From: Streptomyces ficellus
Lineage (GTDB): Bacteria; Actinomycetota; Actinomycetes; Streptomycetales; Streptomycetaceae
Direction of reading: 5' to 3'
Assembly (NCBI RefSeq): GCF_009739905.1
Contig: NZ_CP034279.1
Location: forward strand, 3,906,001 to 3,970,000
DNA: 64,000 bases
Position 1 is the stretch's first letter. Each line of letters begins with the position of its first letter. Under the pieces are notes generated by a model. It made no database searches, had not been told where the DNA came from, and saw only the letters and a program-made list of their open reading frames with translations. Shown here one piece after another: positions 17,670 through 25,013 of the stretch. Made by a program: the position numbers and the translations under genes.

Positions 17670-18644
17670 TCAGACGGTGAGCACCACCTTGCCGAGCAGG
17701 GTGCGGTTCTCGATGGCCGTGTGGGCGTCGGCCGCCCGCTCCAGGGGGAACACGCCGCCGATCACCGGCCGCAGGCGCCCGTCCGCCGCCTGGGCGAGTG
17801 CCTGCCCGGCCAACCCGGTGTGCGTCTCCGCCGCCAGCCGCACGTCGTCGATGCCCAGCAGCCGCACACCCCGCCGCTCCGCCGCCGCCGGGTCGATCGC
17901 GGCGAAGCCACCGGTCGGCGCGCCGTGCGCGGAGAACCGTCCGCCGTCCGCCACGAGCGCGAACGCCGCCGCGCCCACCTCGCCGCCCACACCGTCGAAC
18001 ACCACGTCCGCCCCGGCGGGGCCGAGGGCGTCACGGGCGCGGCCGGCCCAGTCGGGGGCGCTCGTGTCGATCACCGCGTGGGCGCCGAGTTCGCGTACGA
18101 GCGCCGCTTTGCGCGCGCCGCGCGCGGTGCCGACGACGTGGGCGCCCGCCGCACGCGCGAGCTGGACCAGCAGGGTGCCCATGCCGCCGGACGCGCCGAC
18201 GACGAGCACGGTCTCGGCGGGTTTCGGTCCGGTCGCGCCCATCAGCGCGAACGCCGTCACTCCGTCGTGGACGAGGGCCGCCGCGTCCGTGAACGCCAGC
18301 CCGTCCGGAACCGGCGTCAACCCGGCCGCGTCGGCGACGGCCCGCTCGGCGTACCCGCCGGTGACCCTGGTCGAGGCGACCACCCGGCGGCCCACCCACG
18401 CCGCGGCGTCGACGCCCGCGCCGACGGCCCGTACCGTACCGGCGATGCCGCCTCCGGGGACGTACGGCGGTTCGAGCGGGAAGTAGTCGCCGCCCCAGCC
18501 GGACCGCAACTGGGTCTCCAGGAAGATCGTGTCGATCGCGGCGACGTCCACCAGCACCTGGCCGGGGCCCGCCACCGGTTCCGGGACGTCCGCCGGGACC
18601 AGGACCTCCGGACCGCCGAACCGTACCGCCCGCACCGCGCGCAT
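17670..18644 (-). CDS. NADPH:quinone oxidoreductase-like MDR protein
   Basis: 324 residues of the zinc-independent quinone oxidoreductase branch of the medium-chain dehydrogenases. It starts MRAVRAVRFGGPEVL; the nucleotide-binding Rossmann motif is VLVVGASGGMGTLLVQLARAAGA-like (about residues 142-165). No structural zinc cysteine cluster is seen. The substrate is unknown. It lies downstream of the P450/cyclodipeptide genes on the same strand but is separated by a terminator-like hairpin, so membership in that pathway is unproven. ATG 18644 has GGAGGGG upstream. Confidence 0.85.
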   Translation of the reverse strand: MRAVRAVRFGGPEVLVPADVPEPVAGPGQVLVDVAAIDTIFLETQLRSGWGGDYFPLEPPYVPGGGIAGTVRAVGAGVDAAAWVGRRVVASTRVTGGYAERAVADAAGLTPVPDGLAFTDAAALVHDGVTAFALMGATGPKPAETVLVVGASGGMGTLLVQLARAAGAHVVGTARGARKAALVRELGAHAVIDTSAPDWAGRARDALGPAGADVVFDGVGGEVGAAAFALVADGGRFSAHGAPTGGFAAIDPAAAERRGVRLLGIDDVRLAAETHTGLAGQALAQAADGRLRPVIGGVFPLERAADAHTAIENRTLLGKVVLTV

Positions 18645-18750
18645 CGCACTCACACCCCTCCGCCCGCGGCCGTGATCCGGTCCGTCCGGCGCCCGCGGTA
18701 CCGAGCCTCGGACGTCACGTGCGCTTGAGGTCAATGCCGTTGATCGCACA

Positions 18751-18783
18751 GGGACCGCCGCCCCCTCCTGAGGCGGCGGTCCC
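18751..18783 (-). terminator. Hairpin after the P450 gene
   Basis: GGGACCGCCGCC (18751-18762) pairs perfectly with GGCGGCGGTCCC (18772-18783) around a 9-base loop, 16 bases past the P450 stop codon. No T-tract follows, as is common for Streptomyces terminators. Confidence 0.65.
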
Positions 18784-18798
18784 GGTCTCACCGGCCGG

Positions 18799-19995
18799 TC
18801 ACCACATCACGGGCAACCGCTCCGGGATCCGCTTCATGAATCCCGTACGCCACACCAACTGCTCGATCGGCACGGCGAGCTGGAGGCCCGGCATCCGGTC
18901 GAGCACGGTCTCCAGGGCGATCTCGGCGTGCTTCTTGCCGAGCGCGGTCGCGGGACAGTAGTGGCGGCCGCCGCCGAAGGAGAGGTGGGCCGCGCTGTTG
19001 TCGCGCGTCAGGTCCACGGTGTGCGGGTCGGTGAACACCTCGGGGTCGAAGTTGGCGCCCTCGACGAGCACCAGGAGCAGCTCGCCCTTCTTCACCTCCA
19101 CGTCCCCGAGCGTCACGTCCTCCAGGGCCAGGCGCGGCAGGCCGTCACCGATGGAGAGGTTGATCCGCAGCAACTCGTCGACGGCCGCCGGGATCTTGGT
19201 GCGGTCGGCGAGGAGTTCGGTCTTCAGCTCGGGATGCTGGATGAGGGAGACGAGGGCCATGGTCAGGAACCCGGCGGTGGAGATCACCCCGGCGCCGAAC
19301 ATGGTCACGCCGACCGTCGCGAGCATCTCGTCGGTGAGGTGTCCGTACTCCGGGTCGCCGCGCAGGGCCGCCAGTTCGGCCATCAGCCCGGTGGTCGCCG
19401 GGTCGTCCAGCCGCTCCACCATGTAGGCGATGTCGCGGTCCCAGTTGAGCTTGGCCCCGGCGATCGGGCAGGCGGAGTTCATGAACGCGATGTCCAGGCT
19501 GCGCATCAGGCGGGGCGCGTCCGCCTGCGGGATGCCGAGGATGTGGCAGTGCATGGCGGCGGAGTACGGGTCGGCGAACCCGGCGCGCAGGTCGCCGGGG
19601 GCGCCGTCGGCGAGGATGCGGTCGGCCAGGTCGGCGGCGGCCGACCGCATCCACTCGGTGAGCCCGGGCGCCTTCGGGTTGAGCGCCTTGAGGACGGCCT
19701 TGCGGAGGCCGGCGCCGGTGATGTTGCCCATGTTGTTGACGACCTCGGGCGGGATCGTCAGCGCGTACTGCCGGGGCACGCCCGGTGCCGAGGTGTCCTT
19801 GAGGCTGAAGCGCGGGTCCTCGAGGACCTGCTTGCACAGGGCGTGCGAGGACACCAGCCACGCCTCGTCGCCGGCGATGGTCCGCACCCGCTTGACCGGT
19901 TCCTTGCGCAGGAGTTCGACCTCGGGGGGAATGCGGTCGCCGCGCCAGGAGAACGGGAAGTCGAGGAGGTCGTCGGGCAGTGTCTCAACGGACAT
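18799..19995 (-). CDS. CYP121-like cytochrome P450 acting on a cyclodipeptide
   Basis: 398 residues. The heme loop is [10 protein letters not shown] with proximal Cys347. It follows CYP121 (M. tuberculosis mycocyclosin synthase) throughout: VVNNMGNI near residue 86, FGAGVIST in the I-helix with Ala235 and Ser239 replacing the normal acid-alcohol pair, [14 protein letters not shown], and the end [13 protein letters not shown]121 couples the two tyrosine rings of cyclo(Tyr-Tyr). Two residues that line the CYP121 substrate pocket differ: Gln385 and Arg386 (CYP121 numbering) correspond to Met387 and Lys388 here, so the substrate or product may differ. The start overlaps the end of the cyclodipeptide synthase gene by 11 bases. 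CYP121 comparison is from memory. Confidence 0.9.
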   Translation of the reverse strand: MSVETLPDDLLDFPFSWRGDRIPPEVELLRKEPVKRVRTIAGDEAWLVSSHALCKQVLEDPRFSLKDTSAPGVPRQYALTIPPEVVNNMGNITGAGLRKAVLKALNPKAPGLTEWMRSAAADLADRILADGAPGDLRAGFADPYSAAMHCHILGIPQADAPRLMRSLDIAFMNSACPIAGAKLNWDRDIAYMVERLDDPATTGLMAELAALRGDPEYGHLTDEMLATVGVTMFGAGVISTAGFLTMALVSLIQHPELKTELLADRTKIPAAVDELLRINLSIGDGLPRLALEDVTLGDVEVKKGELLLVLVEGANFDPEVFTDPHTVDLTRDNSAAHLSFGGGRHYCPATALGKKHAEIALETVLDRMPGLQLAVPIEQLVWRTGFMKRIPERLPVMW

Positions 19996-20773
19996 CGGAG
20001 GCGTCTCCTTCGGCGGCGTGCTGTGCGGGGGTCACGATGGCGTGCCCCTGGTTGCGCGAGGCGCGCAGCCCGGAGCCGCGCGAGTAGAGCAGCTCGGCCA
20101 TGGGCAGCAGCTGGTGGTAGCAGTTGAGGGACGACGGCACGCCCAGGATGGCGGGGGTGTCCAGGAACAGCGGGGCCTCGGCGCGCACGTACTCGACGCA
20201 CACCTCGCGCTGGCGGGCCGTGGGCGCGTTCCCGTGCAGGACCTTGGAGGAGAGGAAGGAGTCGATGAGCGCGTCGCAGGCGGCCCGGAAGTCCTGGTCG
20301 GTCTCCAGCCGGGTCTGTAGGTCCCGGCGTATCTCCCGGTAGGCCGGGTTGTCCAGGAACGCCGACATGGGCCGGCCGCGCAGGCGCCGCCCGTCCGGGT
20401 CGACGGCGGCGACGGCGCCCGTGACCTTGGCGCGTACGCCGCGCAGGTTCTTCACGGCCTTGCGGCGGGCGTCCTCGGCGGTGTAGCCGGACGCCTCGTA
20501 CATCTCGGCCACATGGAGGTCGGTGTAGACGAAGTCGACCCGGTCGAAGTGGGCGAGGCCCCAGCGCGCCAGGTCGGTGACGCGCTGGGCGGAGAAATAG
20601 CTGTTGCCGGGCGAGACGCCGATCACGGCGTGGGCGCCTTCGGCGCGGATCACCTGGCAGTGGGCGGTGTAGGGCTGAACGGTGAACAGTCCGGCAGCGG
20701 TGCCGGTGTCCGGAGCGGTGAAGGGCCGAATCTCGAAGACGGTCTCAGTCGTCAACTGGGAAGTCCTTCGCAT
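19985..20773 (-). CDS. tRNA-dependent cyclodipeptide synthase, NYH type
   Basis: 262 residues from ATG 20773. It uses two aminoacyl-tRNAs to make a diketopiperazine. All catalytic residues fall at a constant offset of 17 from AlbC: Ser54 (nucleophile, GVSPGNS), Asn57, Tyr195 and Glu199 (VEYVRAE), Tyr219 and His220 (NCYH). Asn-Tyr-His places it in the NYH subfamily with AlbC and Rv2275. A TTG start seven codons in (20752) is better spaced from AAGGA and may be the real one. The dipeptide product cannot be read reliably, but the CYP121-like partner suggests an aromatic pair. Own promoter 50 bases upstream. Confidence 0.93.
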   Translation of the reverse strand: MRRTSQLTTETVFEIRPFTAPDTGTAAGLFTVQPYTAHCQVIRAEGAHAVIGVSPGNSYFSAQRVTDLARWGLAHFDRVDFVYTDLHVAEMYEASGYTAEDARRKAVKNLRGVRAKVTGAVAAVDPDGRRLRGRPMSAFLDNPAYREIRRDLQTRLETDQDFRAACDALIDSFLSSKVLHGNAPTARQREVCVEYVRAEAPLFLDTPAILGVPSSLNCYHQLLPMAELLYSRGSGLRASRNQGHAIVTPAQHAAEGDASDVR

Positions 20774-20822
20774 CGCTAGTCCCGATGGAGCCTCGTGCTC
20801 CTGGTGTGGCGACGACGCCGTG

Positions 20823-20852
20823 AAGTTAGCTTCCGACCACGGAGAGTGTCAA
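20823..20852 (-). promoter_or_regulatory. Promoter of the cyclodipeptide operon
   Basis: On the minus strand TTGACA (complement of 20847-20852), an 18-base spacer and TAACTT (complement of 20823-20828) are close to the housekeeping consensus. An inverted repeat AACGA-N8-TCGTT (20851-20868) overlaps the -35 box and could be an operator. Transcription would start about 45 bases before the ATG. Confidence 0.65.
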
Positions 20853-20959
20853 CGAGAGGCTTGTCGTTACCCCTGTGTACACGCGGACTTACCCTTAGTG
20901 TCATCTCTTGTTCATCTTGTGCGCCGGTTTCGCCGGTTTCTGGGACGGTTCGCCCGCCC

Positions 20960-22108
20960 TCACTCCGGCTGCTGGAGCTCGACGACATGAGCCACCACGC
21001 AGCCGACGTTGTCCGGGCCGCCGGAGCCGTTGGCGAGCGCGACGAGGGCGCGTACCGCCTGCTCCGGCTCCGGGGCCTCGGCCAGCACCCGCTGGATCTC
21101 CCCGGCCGGGACGACGGTGGACAGGCCGTCGGAGCAGAGCAGATAGCGGTCCCCCGGCCGGGCGTCGTGCAGGCGCATCTCGGGAGTGCCGTCGACGCCG
21201 GGGCCCAGGGCCCTTACCAGCAGCGACCGTTGGGGGTGGGAGGTGGCTTCCTCCGGACTGAGGCGGCCCTCGTCGACCATCGTCTGCACCATGGTGTGGT
21301 CGTGCGTGATCTGGAACAGCTCTCCGTCGCGCAGAAGATGGGCGCGCGAGTCGCCGATGTGGACGAGGGCCAGCTGCGACCCGGTCCAGAGCATCGCGGT
21401 GAGCGTCGTGCCGGCCTCCTCGGGCGGACAGCCGGCCCGGCCCGACCCATCGGCACCATTGACCCCGTCGGCGCCGGCCATCCCGCCGGTGCTGGTGCCG
21501 GTGACGACGCCGCGCACGGCCTGCGCGGCCTGCTCGACGGCGTCTTCCAGGACGTTGAGGAGATCGCCCGCCGGTACGCCGGTGGTCTCGAGGTGCTTGA
21601 GCGCGTCGACGGCGGCGGCGCTCGCGGGGGCGCCCAGGGCGCCGAAGCCGTCGGCGACGGCCAGCAGGCGGGATCCGGCGTGGACGGTGTCCTGGTTGCT
21701 CTCGCGGACGAGGCCGGTGTCGGAAAGCGCGGCGTAACGGATTCCCAGGCGCTGGGCGGACGGGGGCATGGCAGGGTCCTTCCGTGACAGATGGTCGATG
21801 AGGAACGTGGCCAGGTCCCGCCGTGCGGCGGTGTCGGCTTCGGTCTCCGCCCAGAACGCCCGGACCTCCCGGGCCGCCGCGCCCGCGTCCAGCCCTCGGA
21901 CGTGCTGGATACGGGCCAGCGGCATCCCCAGGCGCCGGAGCCAGGCGACCAGCCGGGCCTGGTCCAGTTGTTCCGGCGCGTACAGCCGGTAACCGGTCAC
22001 CGGGTCGACCCGGGCCGGTGGCAGCAGGCCGAGTTCGTCGTACAGCCGCAGGGCCTTCGGCGACAGCCGGGACGCCTTCGCGAACGCCCCGATGGTCAGC
22101 AACCGCAT
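20960..22108 (-). CDS. MerR-type HTH fused to a PP2C serine/threonine phosphatase
   Basis: 382 residues. Residues 1-70 are a MerR DNA-binding domain (LLTIGAFAKASRLSPKALRLYDELGLLPPARVD shape, with the RLY/GYRLY features) and about 70-110 its helical linker. From about 125 there is a complete PP2C-like phosphatase: RESNQD, VADGFGALG, VHIGDSRAHLLRDG, LLCSDGL and GPDNVGCVV provide the metal-binding Asp and Gly residues. The usual MerR effector region is therefore replaced by an enzyme. ATG 22108 gives MRLLTIG. The upstream promoter has the 19-base spacer characteristic of MerR control, suggesting autoregulation. It could join phosphorylation state to transcription; target unknown. Confidence 0.88.
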   Translation of the reverse strand: MRLLTIGAFAKASRLSPKALRLYDELGLLPPARVDPVTGYRLYAPEQLDQARLVAWLRRLGMPLARIQHVRGLDAGAAAREVRAFWAETEADTAARRDLATFLIDHLSRKDPAMPPSAQRLGIRYAALSDTGLVRESNQDTVHAGSRLLAVADGFGALGAPASAAAVDALKHLETTGVPAGDLLNVLEDAVEQAAQAVRGVVTGTSTGGMAGADGVNGADGSGRAGCPPEEAGTTLTAMLWTGSQLALVHIGDSRAHLLRDGELFQITHDHTMVQTMVDEGRLSPEEATSHPQRSLLVRALGPGVDGTPEMRLHDARPGDRYLLCSDGLSTVVPAGEIQRVLAEAPEPEQAVRALVALANGSGGPDNVGCVVAHVVELQQPE

Positions 22109-22150
22109 GCTCGCTCCTCCCCGCGCCGGGCACCTCACCCGGCCCCACCG

Positions 22151-22181
22151 ATGCTGCGGGCTTCCCCAGGGTGAAGGTCAA
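22151..22181 (-). promoter_or_regulatory. MerR-type promoter of the MerR-PP2C gene
   Basis: On the minus strand TTGACC (complement of 22176-22181) is followed by a 19-base spacer and CAGCAT (complement of 22151-22156). The spacer holds the dyad CTTCACCCTGGGGAAG. The overlong spacer containing a dyad is how MerR proteins place their operator. Confidence 0.6.
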
Positions 22182-22290
22182 CGGGGGGGCGGGGGAGCGG
22201 GGTTCGGGGCGGCCGGCCTGAGGTTGTCGGACCTGCGGTCCATACTCGTGCCGCGGTGCCGTCCGGGCATCGAAGTGCGAGGGGAGCGAC

Positions 22291-22869
22291 ATGGCCGAGG
22301 TGCTGGTCTTCCACCATGGACACGGGCTGACCGCCGGCGTTCGCGGTTTCGCCGAGGTGTTGCGGGGGGCCGGACACACCGTCCACGTTCCGGATCTGTA
22401 CGAGGGGCGGGTGTTCGACAGCCTCGAGGAGGGCGCCGGCTACGCGGGGAGCGTCGGGTTCGGCACGATCATCGCGCGCGGGGCCGCCGTCGCGGAGGGG
22501 CTGCCCGCGGAGCTCGTCTACGTGGGCTTCTCGCTCGGTGTCCTGCCGGCGCAGAAGCTGGCCCAGACTCGCCCGGGCGCACAGGGTGCGTTGTTGCTCG
22601 AGGCGTGCGTCCCGGTCGCGGAGTTCGGCGCCGCCTGGCCCCGCGACGTCCCGGTTCAGATCCACGGCATGGACGCGGACCCGTTCTTCGCCGGGGAGGG
22701 CGACCGGGACGCCGCCCGCGCGGTCGTTGAGACGGTGACGGATGCCGAGCTGTTCCTCTACCCCGGCGACAGGCACCTGTTCACCGACAGCAGCCTGCCG
22801 TCCTACGACGAACAGGCCGCGATGCAGGTCAACCGTCGGGTGCTCGGCTTCCTCGACCGCATCGGGTAG
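22291..22869 (+). CDS. Dienelactone hydrolase-family protein
   Basis: 192 residues of the alpha/beta-hydrolase DLH family. Nucleophile elbow GFSLG (Ser in place of the Cys of classical dienelactone hydrolase), acid in HGMDADPFF and catalytic His in PGDRHLF. It begins MAEVLVFHHGHGLTAGVRGFA. GAGGGGAG precedes ATG 22291. Single-domain cytoplasmic protein, substrate unknown. It is divergent from the MerR-PP2C gene, and the MerR operator lies between, so regulation by that protein is possible. Confidence 0.82.
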   Translation: MAEVLVFHHGHGLTAGVRGFAEVLRGAGHTVHVPDLYEGRVFDSLEEGAGYAGSVGFGTIIARGAAVAEGLPAELVYVGFSLGVLPAQKLAQTRPGAQGALLLEACVPVAEFGAAWPRDVPVQIHGMDADPFFAGEGDRDAARAVVETVTDAELFLYPGDRHLFTDSSLPSYDEQAAMQVNRRVLGFLDRIG

Positions 22870-22916
22870 GGATCGACGACGGTCCCGGTCCGAGTCGCGG
22901 GCACGTGGCGGGCGAC

Positions 22917-22944
22917 ACTATTGCAAGCGCTCGCTTGCAATAGT
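22917..22944. promoter_or_regulatory. Perfect 28-bp palindrome before the XRE gene
   Basis: ACTATTGCAAGCG (22917-22929), CT, and CGCTTGCAATAGT (22932-22944) form perfect 13-base arms. A further partial half-site TTAGCAAG follows at once. The centre lies 40 bases before the XRE start codon. The AT-rich ends contrast with the surroundings, typical of an operator for a dimeric HTH repressor, most simply the gene it precedes. Confidence 0.75.
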
Positions 22945-22970
22945 TAGCAAGTGGGTGCACCATCGAGAGC

Positions 22971-23375
22971 ATGGCATCACTCAACGTCGGCAATCTCGGT
23001 GAGTACCTGCGCGAACAGCGGCGCACCGCGCAGCTGTCGCTGCGTCAGCTCGCCGATGCCGCCGGGGTGTCCAATCCGTATCTGAGCCAGATCGAGCGCG
23101 GACTGCGCAAGCCGAGCGCGGAGGTGCTCCAGCAGGTCGCCAAGGCGCTGCGGATCTCCGCCGAGACGCTGTATGTGCGGGCCGGGATCCTGGACGAGCG
23201 CGAGCGCGAGGAACTGGAGACGCGTGCCGTCATCCTCGCCGACCCGTCGATCAACGAGCGGCAGAAGCAGGTGCTGCTCCAGATCTACGAGTCGTTCCGC
23301 AAGGAGAACGGACTCGATACGGAGATGAAAGGTGCCGATCACATCACCGAGGACGGCACCTCACCCGAAGTCTGA
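22971..23375 (+). CDS. XRE-family transcriptional regulator
   Basis: 134 residues. A Cro/C1-type helix-turn-helix spans about residues 9-65 (LGEYLREQRRTAQLSLRQLADAAGVSNPYLSQIERG shape, split here at residues 9-44), followed by a helical dimerisation stretch and a polar tail. It belongs to the actinobacterial type paired with a heparin-binding-hemagglutinin-like gene. Likely autoregulates through the 28-bp palindrome upstream. The next gene starts 26 bases downstream. Confidence 0.88.
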   Translation: MASLNVGNLGEYLREQRRTAQLSLRQLADAAGVSNPYLSQIERGLRKPSAEVLQQVAKALRISAETLYVRAGILDEREREELETRAVILADPSINERQKQVLLQIYESFRKENGLDTEMKGADHITEDGTSPEV

Positions 23376-23401
23376 CTCTGCGATCCGGGAGGACCACAGT
23401 C

Positions 23402-23983
23402 GTGGCCATCATCGAAGAACTCCGCACGCCCCTCTACTTCGCCGCCGGTACGGCCGACCTCGCCGTGCAGCAGGCGAAGAAGGTTCCGGGCCTGATCGAG
23501 CAGATCGCCGCGGAGGCGCCCGCGCGCATCGACGCGGTCCGCAACAGCGACCCCAAGGCCGTGCAGGAGAAGGTGAGCACGCAGGCCAAGGAGGCCCAGG
23601 CCACCGTGCAGGCGAAGGTCACCGAGGTGCTCGGCTCCCTGGACACCGACCTGAAGAAGCTCGGCGAGAACGCCCAGAACCTGGCGCTGCGGAGCGTCGG
23701 CGTGGCGGCCGAGTACGCCGTCAGGGCGCGCGAGGCGTACGAGAAGGTCGCCGAGCACGGTGAGCAGGCCGTGAAGCAGTGGCGTGGCGAGGCCGCCGAG
23801 GAGATCAACGAGATCGCCATCGCCGTCGAGCCGGACCCCGAGCCGCGCGTCGAGGAGCCGAAGGCGGCGCAGACCTCGCAGGCGGCCGCCACGGCGCCGG
23901 ACGCGAAGAAGGCCGCCACGGCCAAGAAGGCCCCCGCGCCGCGCAAGCCGGCCGCGAAGAAGTCCACGGCGTCGGACAGCTAG
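23402..23983 (+). CDS. HBHA-like coiled-coil protein with Lys/Ala-rich tail
   Basis: 193 residues from GTG 23402 (GGGAGGACC upstream). Residues 1-130 are amphipathic helices likely to form a coiled coil. The last ~50 residues are Lys/Ala/Pro-rich (KKAATAKKAPAPRKPAAKK), the layout of mycobacterial heparin-binding hemagglutinin. In Streptomyces such proteins are thought to be intracellular or membrane-associated; adhesion is not established. The first residues (LRTPLYFAAGTADLAVQQAKKVPG) are also typical of HBHA. Cotranscription with the XRE gene is likely. Confidence 0.75.
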   Translation: MAIIEELRTPLYFAAGTADLAVQQAKKVPGLIEQIAAEAPARIDAVRNSDPKAVQEKVSTQAKEAQATVQAKVTEVLGSLDTDLKKLGENAQNLALRSVGVAAEYAVRAREAYEKVAEHGEQAVKQWRGEAAEEINEIAIAVEPDPEPRVEEPKAAQTSQAAATAPDAKKAATAKKAPAPRKPAAKKSTASDS

Positions 23984-23999
23984 GCGCCGCTCCCCGAAC

Positions 24000-24039
24000 G
24001 TGCCCGGCCCCGGCCTCCGCCCCTGCCACGGCCGGGCAC
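24000..24039 (+). terminator. Terminator after the HBHA-like gene
   Basis: GTGCCCGGCC (24000-24009) pairs with GGCCGGGCAC (24030-24039), a 10-bp stem with a 20-base loop, 17 bases past the stop codon. Confidence 0.6.
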
Positions 24040-24114
24040 ATTCGGCGTGGCCGGGGCGTTGTACCGGTACCTTGGCCGCGAGGCGCTTCACTCACTGACT
24101 AGGCGGTGCTCAGC

Positions 24115-24459
24115 ATGTTGCTCGCAGGATTCAGCACGTTCCTCTTTCTGCTCAACCTCGCCATGCTCCTGATCGCCGTGGTCGCCCTCTTCATCGCGGT
24201 GACGGCTCGCGAGGACGCCTATCGCGCCGCCGACAAGCAGACCAAGATGTTCTGGCTGATCATCCTGGGCGTCACGGTCGCGGTGAACCTGCTCGTCCCG
24301 ATGTTGTTCCTCCAGATCGCCGGGCTCGTCGCGTCCATCGTGTTCATGGTCGACGTGCGCCCCGCGCTCCAGCAGGTGTCCGGCGGGGGCCGTCGTGGCC
24401 GCCGAGGCGGCGGTTCCAGCAGCGACGGCCCGTACGGCCCGTACAACGGCGGCCGGTAG
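24115..24459 (+). CDS. DUF2516 membrane protein
   Basis: 114 residues from ATG 24115 (AGGCGG eight bases before; GTG 24106 is an alternative). Two or three hydrophobic helices (about 3-30 and 45-82), then a Gly/Arg/Ser-rich tail ending SDGPYGPYNGGR. This is the DUF2516 pattern, conserved in actinobacteria without known function. It follows the HBHA-like gene after a terminator. Confidence 0.75.
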   Translation: MLLAGFSTFLFLLNLAMLLIAVVALFIAVTAREDAYRAADKQTKMFWLIILGVTVAVNLLVPMLFLQIAGLVASIVFMVDVRPALQQVSGGGRRGRRGGGSSSDGPYGPYNGGR

Positions 24460-24485
24460 GGCATGCCCCGGCCGAGTGACGACCG

Positions 24486-24518
24486 GAGGGGGCCGGCCCG
24501 CATCGGGCCGGCCCCCTC
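24486..24518. terminator. Bidirectional terminator between convergent genes
   Basis: GAGGGGGCCGGCCCG (24486-24500), CAT loop, CGGGCCGGCCCCCTC (24504-24518): a perfect 15-bp stem placed between the DUF2516 gene and the small secreted protein gene on the other strand. Confidence 0.8.
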
Positions 24519-24530
24519 GGCGTGCGGTGG

Positions 24531-24782
24531 TTACTCCACCCAGATGTAAAGGGCGTACCGGTTGTTGCCGCCGGCCGGGGTGCAGTAGGCGGGGCCGACG
24601 TAGGAAGCCGCCAGCGAGCGGCAGGTCGACTCGGAGTACGTCCCGTCGTACTTCCAGTACCCGGGCACGGCCTGCGTCGTACTGGCCGCAACGGCTTGCG
24701 AGGGGGCGGCCTGGGCGACGGCGCCACCCGCCAGCACGGTGGTGCCCAGGGCCATGGCCGTGACCAACAGACGTGCACGCAT
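24531..24782 (-). CDS. Small secreted protein with one Cys pair
   Basis: 83 residues. A Sec signal peptide (MRARLLVTAMALGTTVLAGG, cleavage likely after AQA near residue 25) leaves a mature chain of about 58 residues. The mature part is rich in Tyr, Ser and Ala, with Cys54 and Cys67 placed to form one disulfide (ESTCRSLAASY, GPAYCTPAGG) and ends YALYIWVE. It resembles small secreted Streptomyces proteins of unknown role. GGAGATGACG lies before the ATG. Confidence 0.75.
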   Translation of the reverse strand: MRARLLVTAMALGTTVLAGGAVAQAAPSQAVAASTTQAVPGYWKYDGTYSESTCRSLAASYVGPAYCTPAGGNNRYALYIWVE

Positions 24783-24942
24783 GCGTCATCTCCTTGTGGG
24801 GTGGGACGGGTCTCCCGGACGGAGCCGGGCCGTGGACCGTTTCGTGGCCACGTCATCCACCCTGGGCCCCGGCGGCCGACCGGAACAGGGCAACGTGCCG
24901 TCCCGGACAGTCCGGACACGTCCCGCCTGGTCAGGGCATGTG

Positions 24943-24957
24943 CGGACACGCTGTCCG
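24943..24957. promoter_or_regulatory. Inverted repeat in a GGACA-rich intergenic stretch
   Basis: CGGACA-CGC-TGTCCG is a perfect 6-3-6 inverted repeat. Around it (24900-24975) CGGACA or its complement appears about six times, between the divergent small secreted protein gene and the HTH-lectin-like gene. It is a candidate operator for the latter's HTH domain. Confidence 0.4.
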
Positions 24958-25013
24958 GGAGGCCGGACAGGCGCCGTTGTCCTCCCGCCGGGTCATGCGT
25001 TACCTCTGGGCGG

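Noticed and set aside
17670..18644. Quinone oxidoreductase as third member of the cyclodipeptide operon
   Set aside because: Same strand, but a 12-bp perfect hairpin and 154 bases separate it from the P450 gene. No direct evidence.
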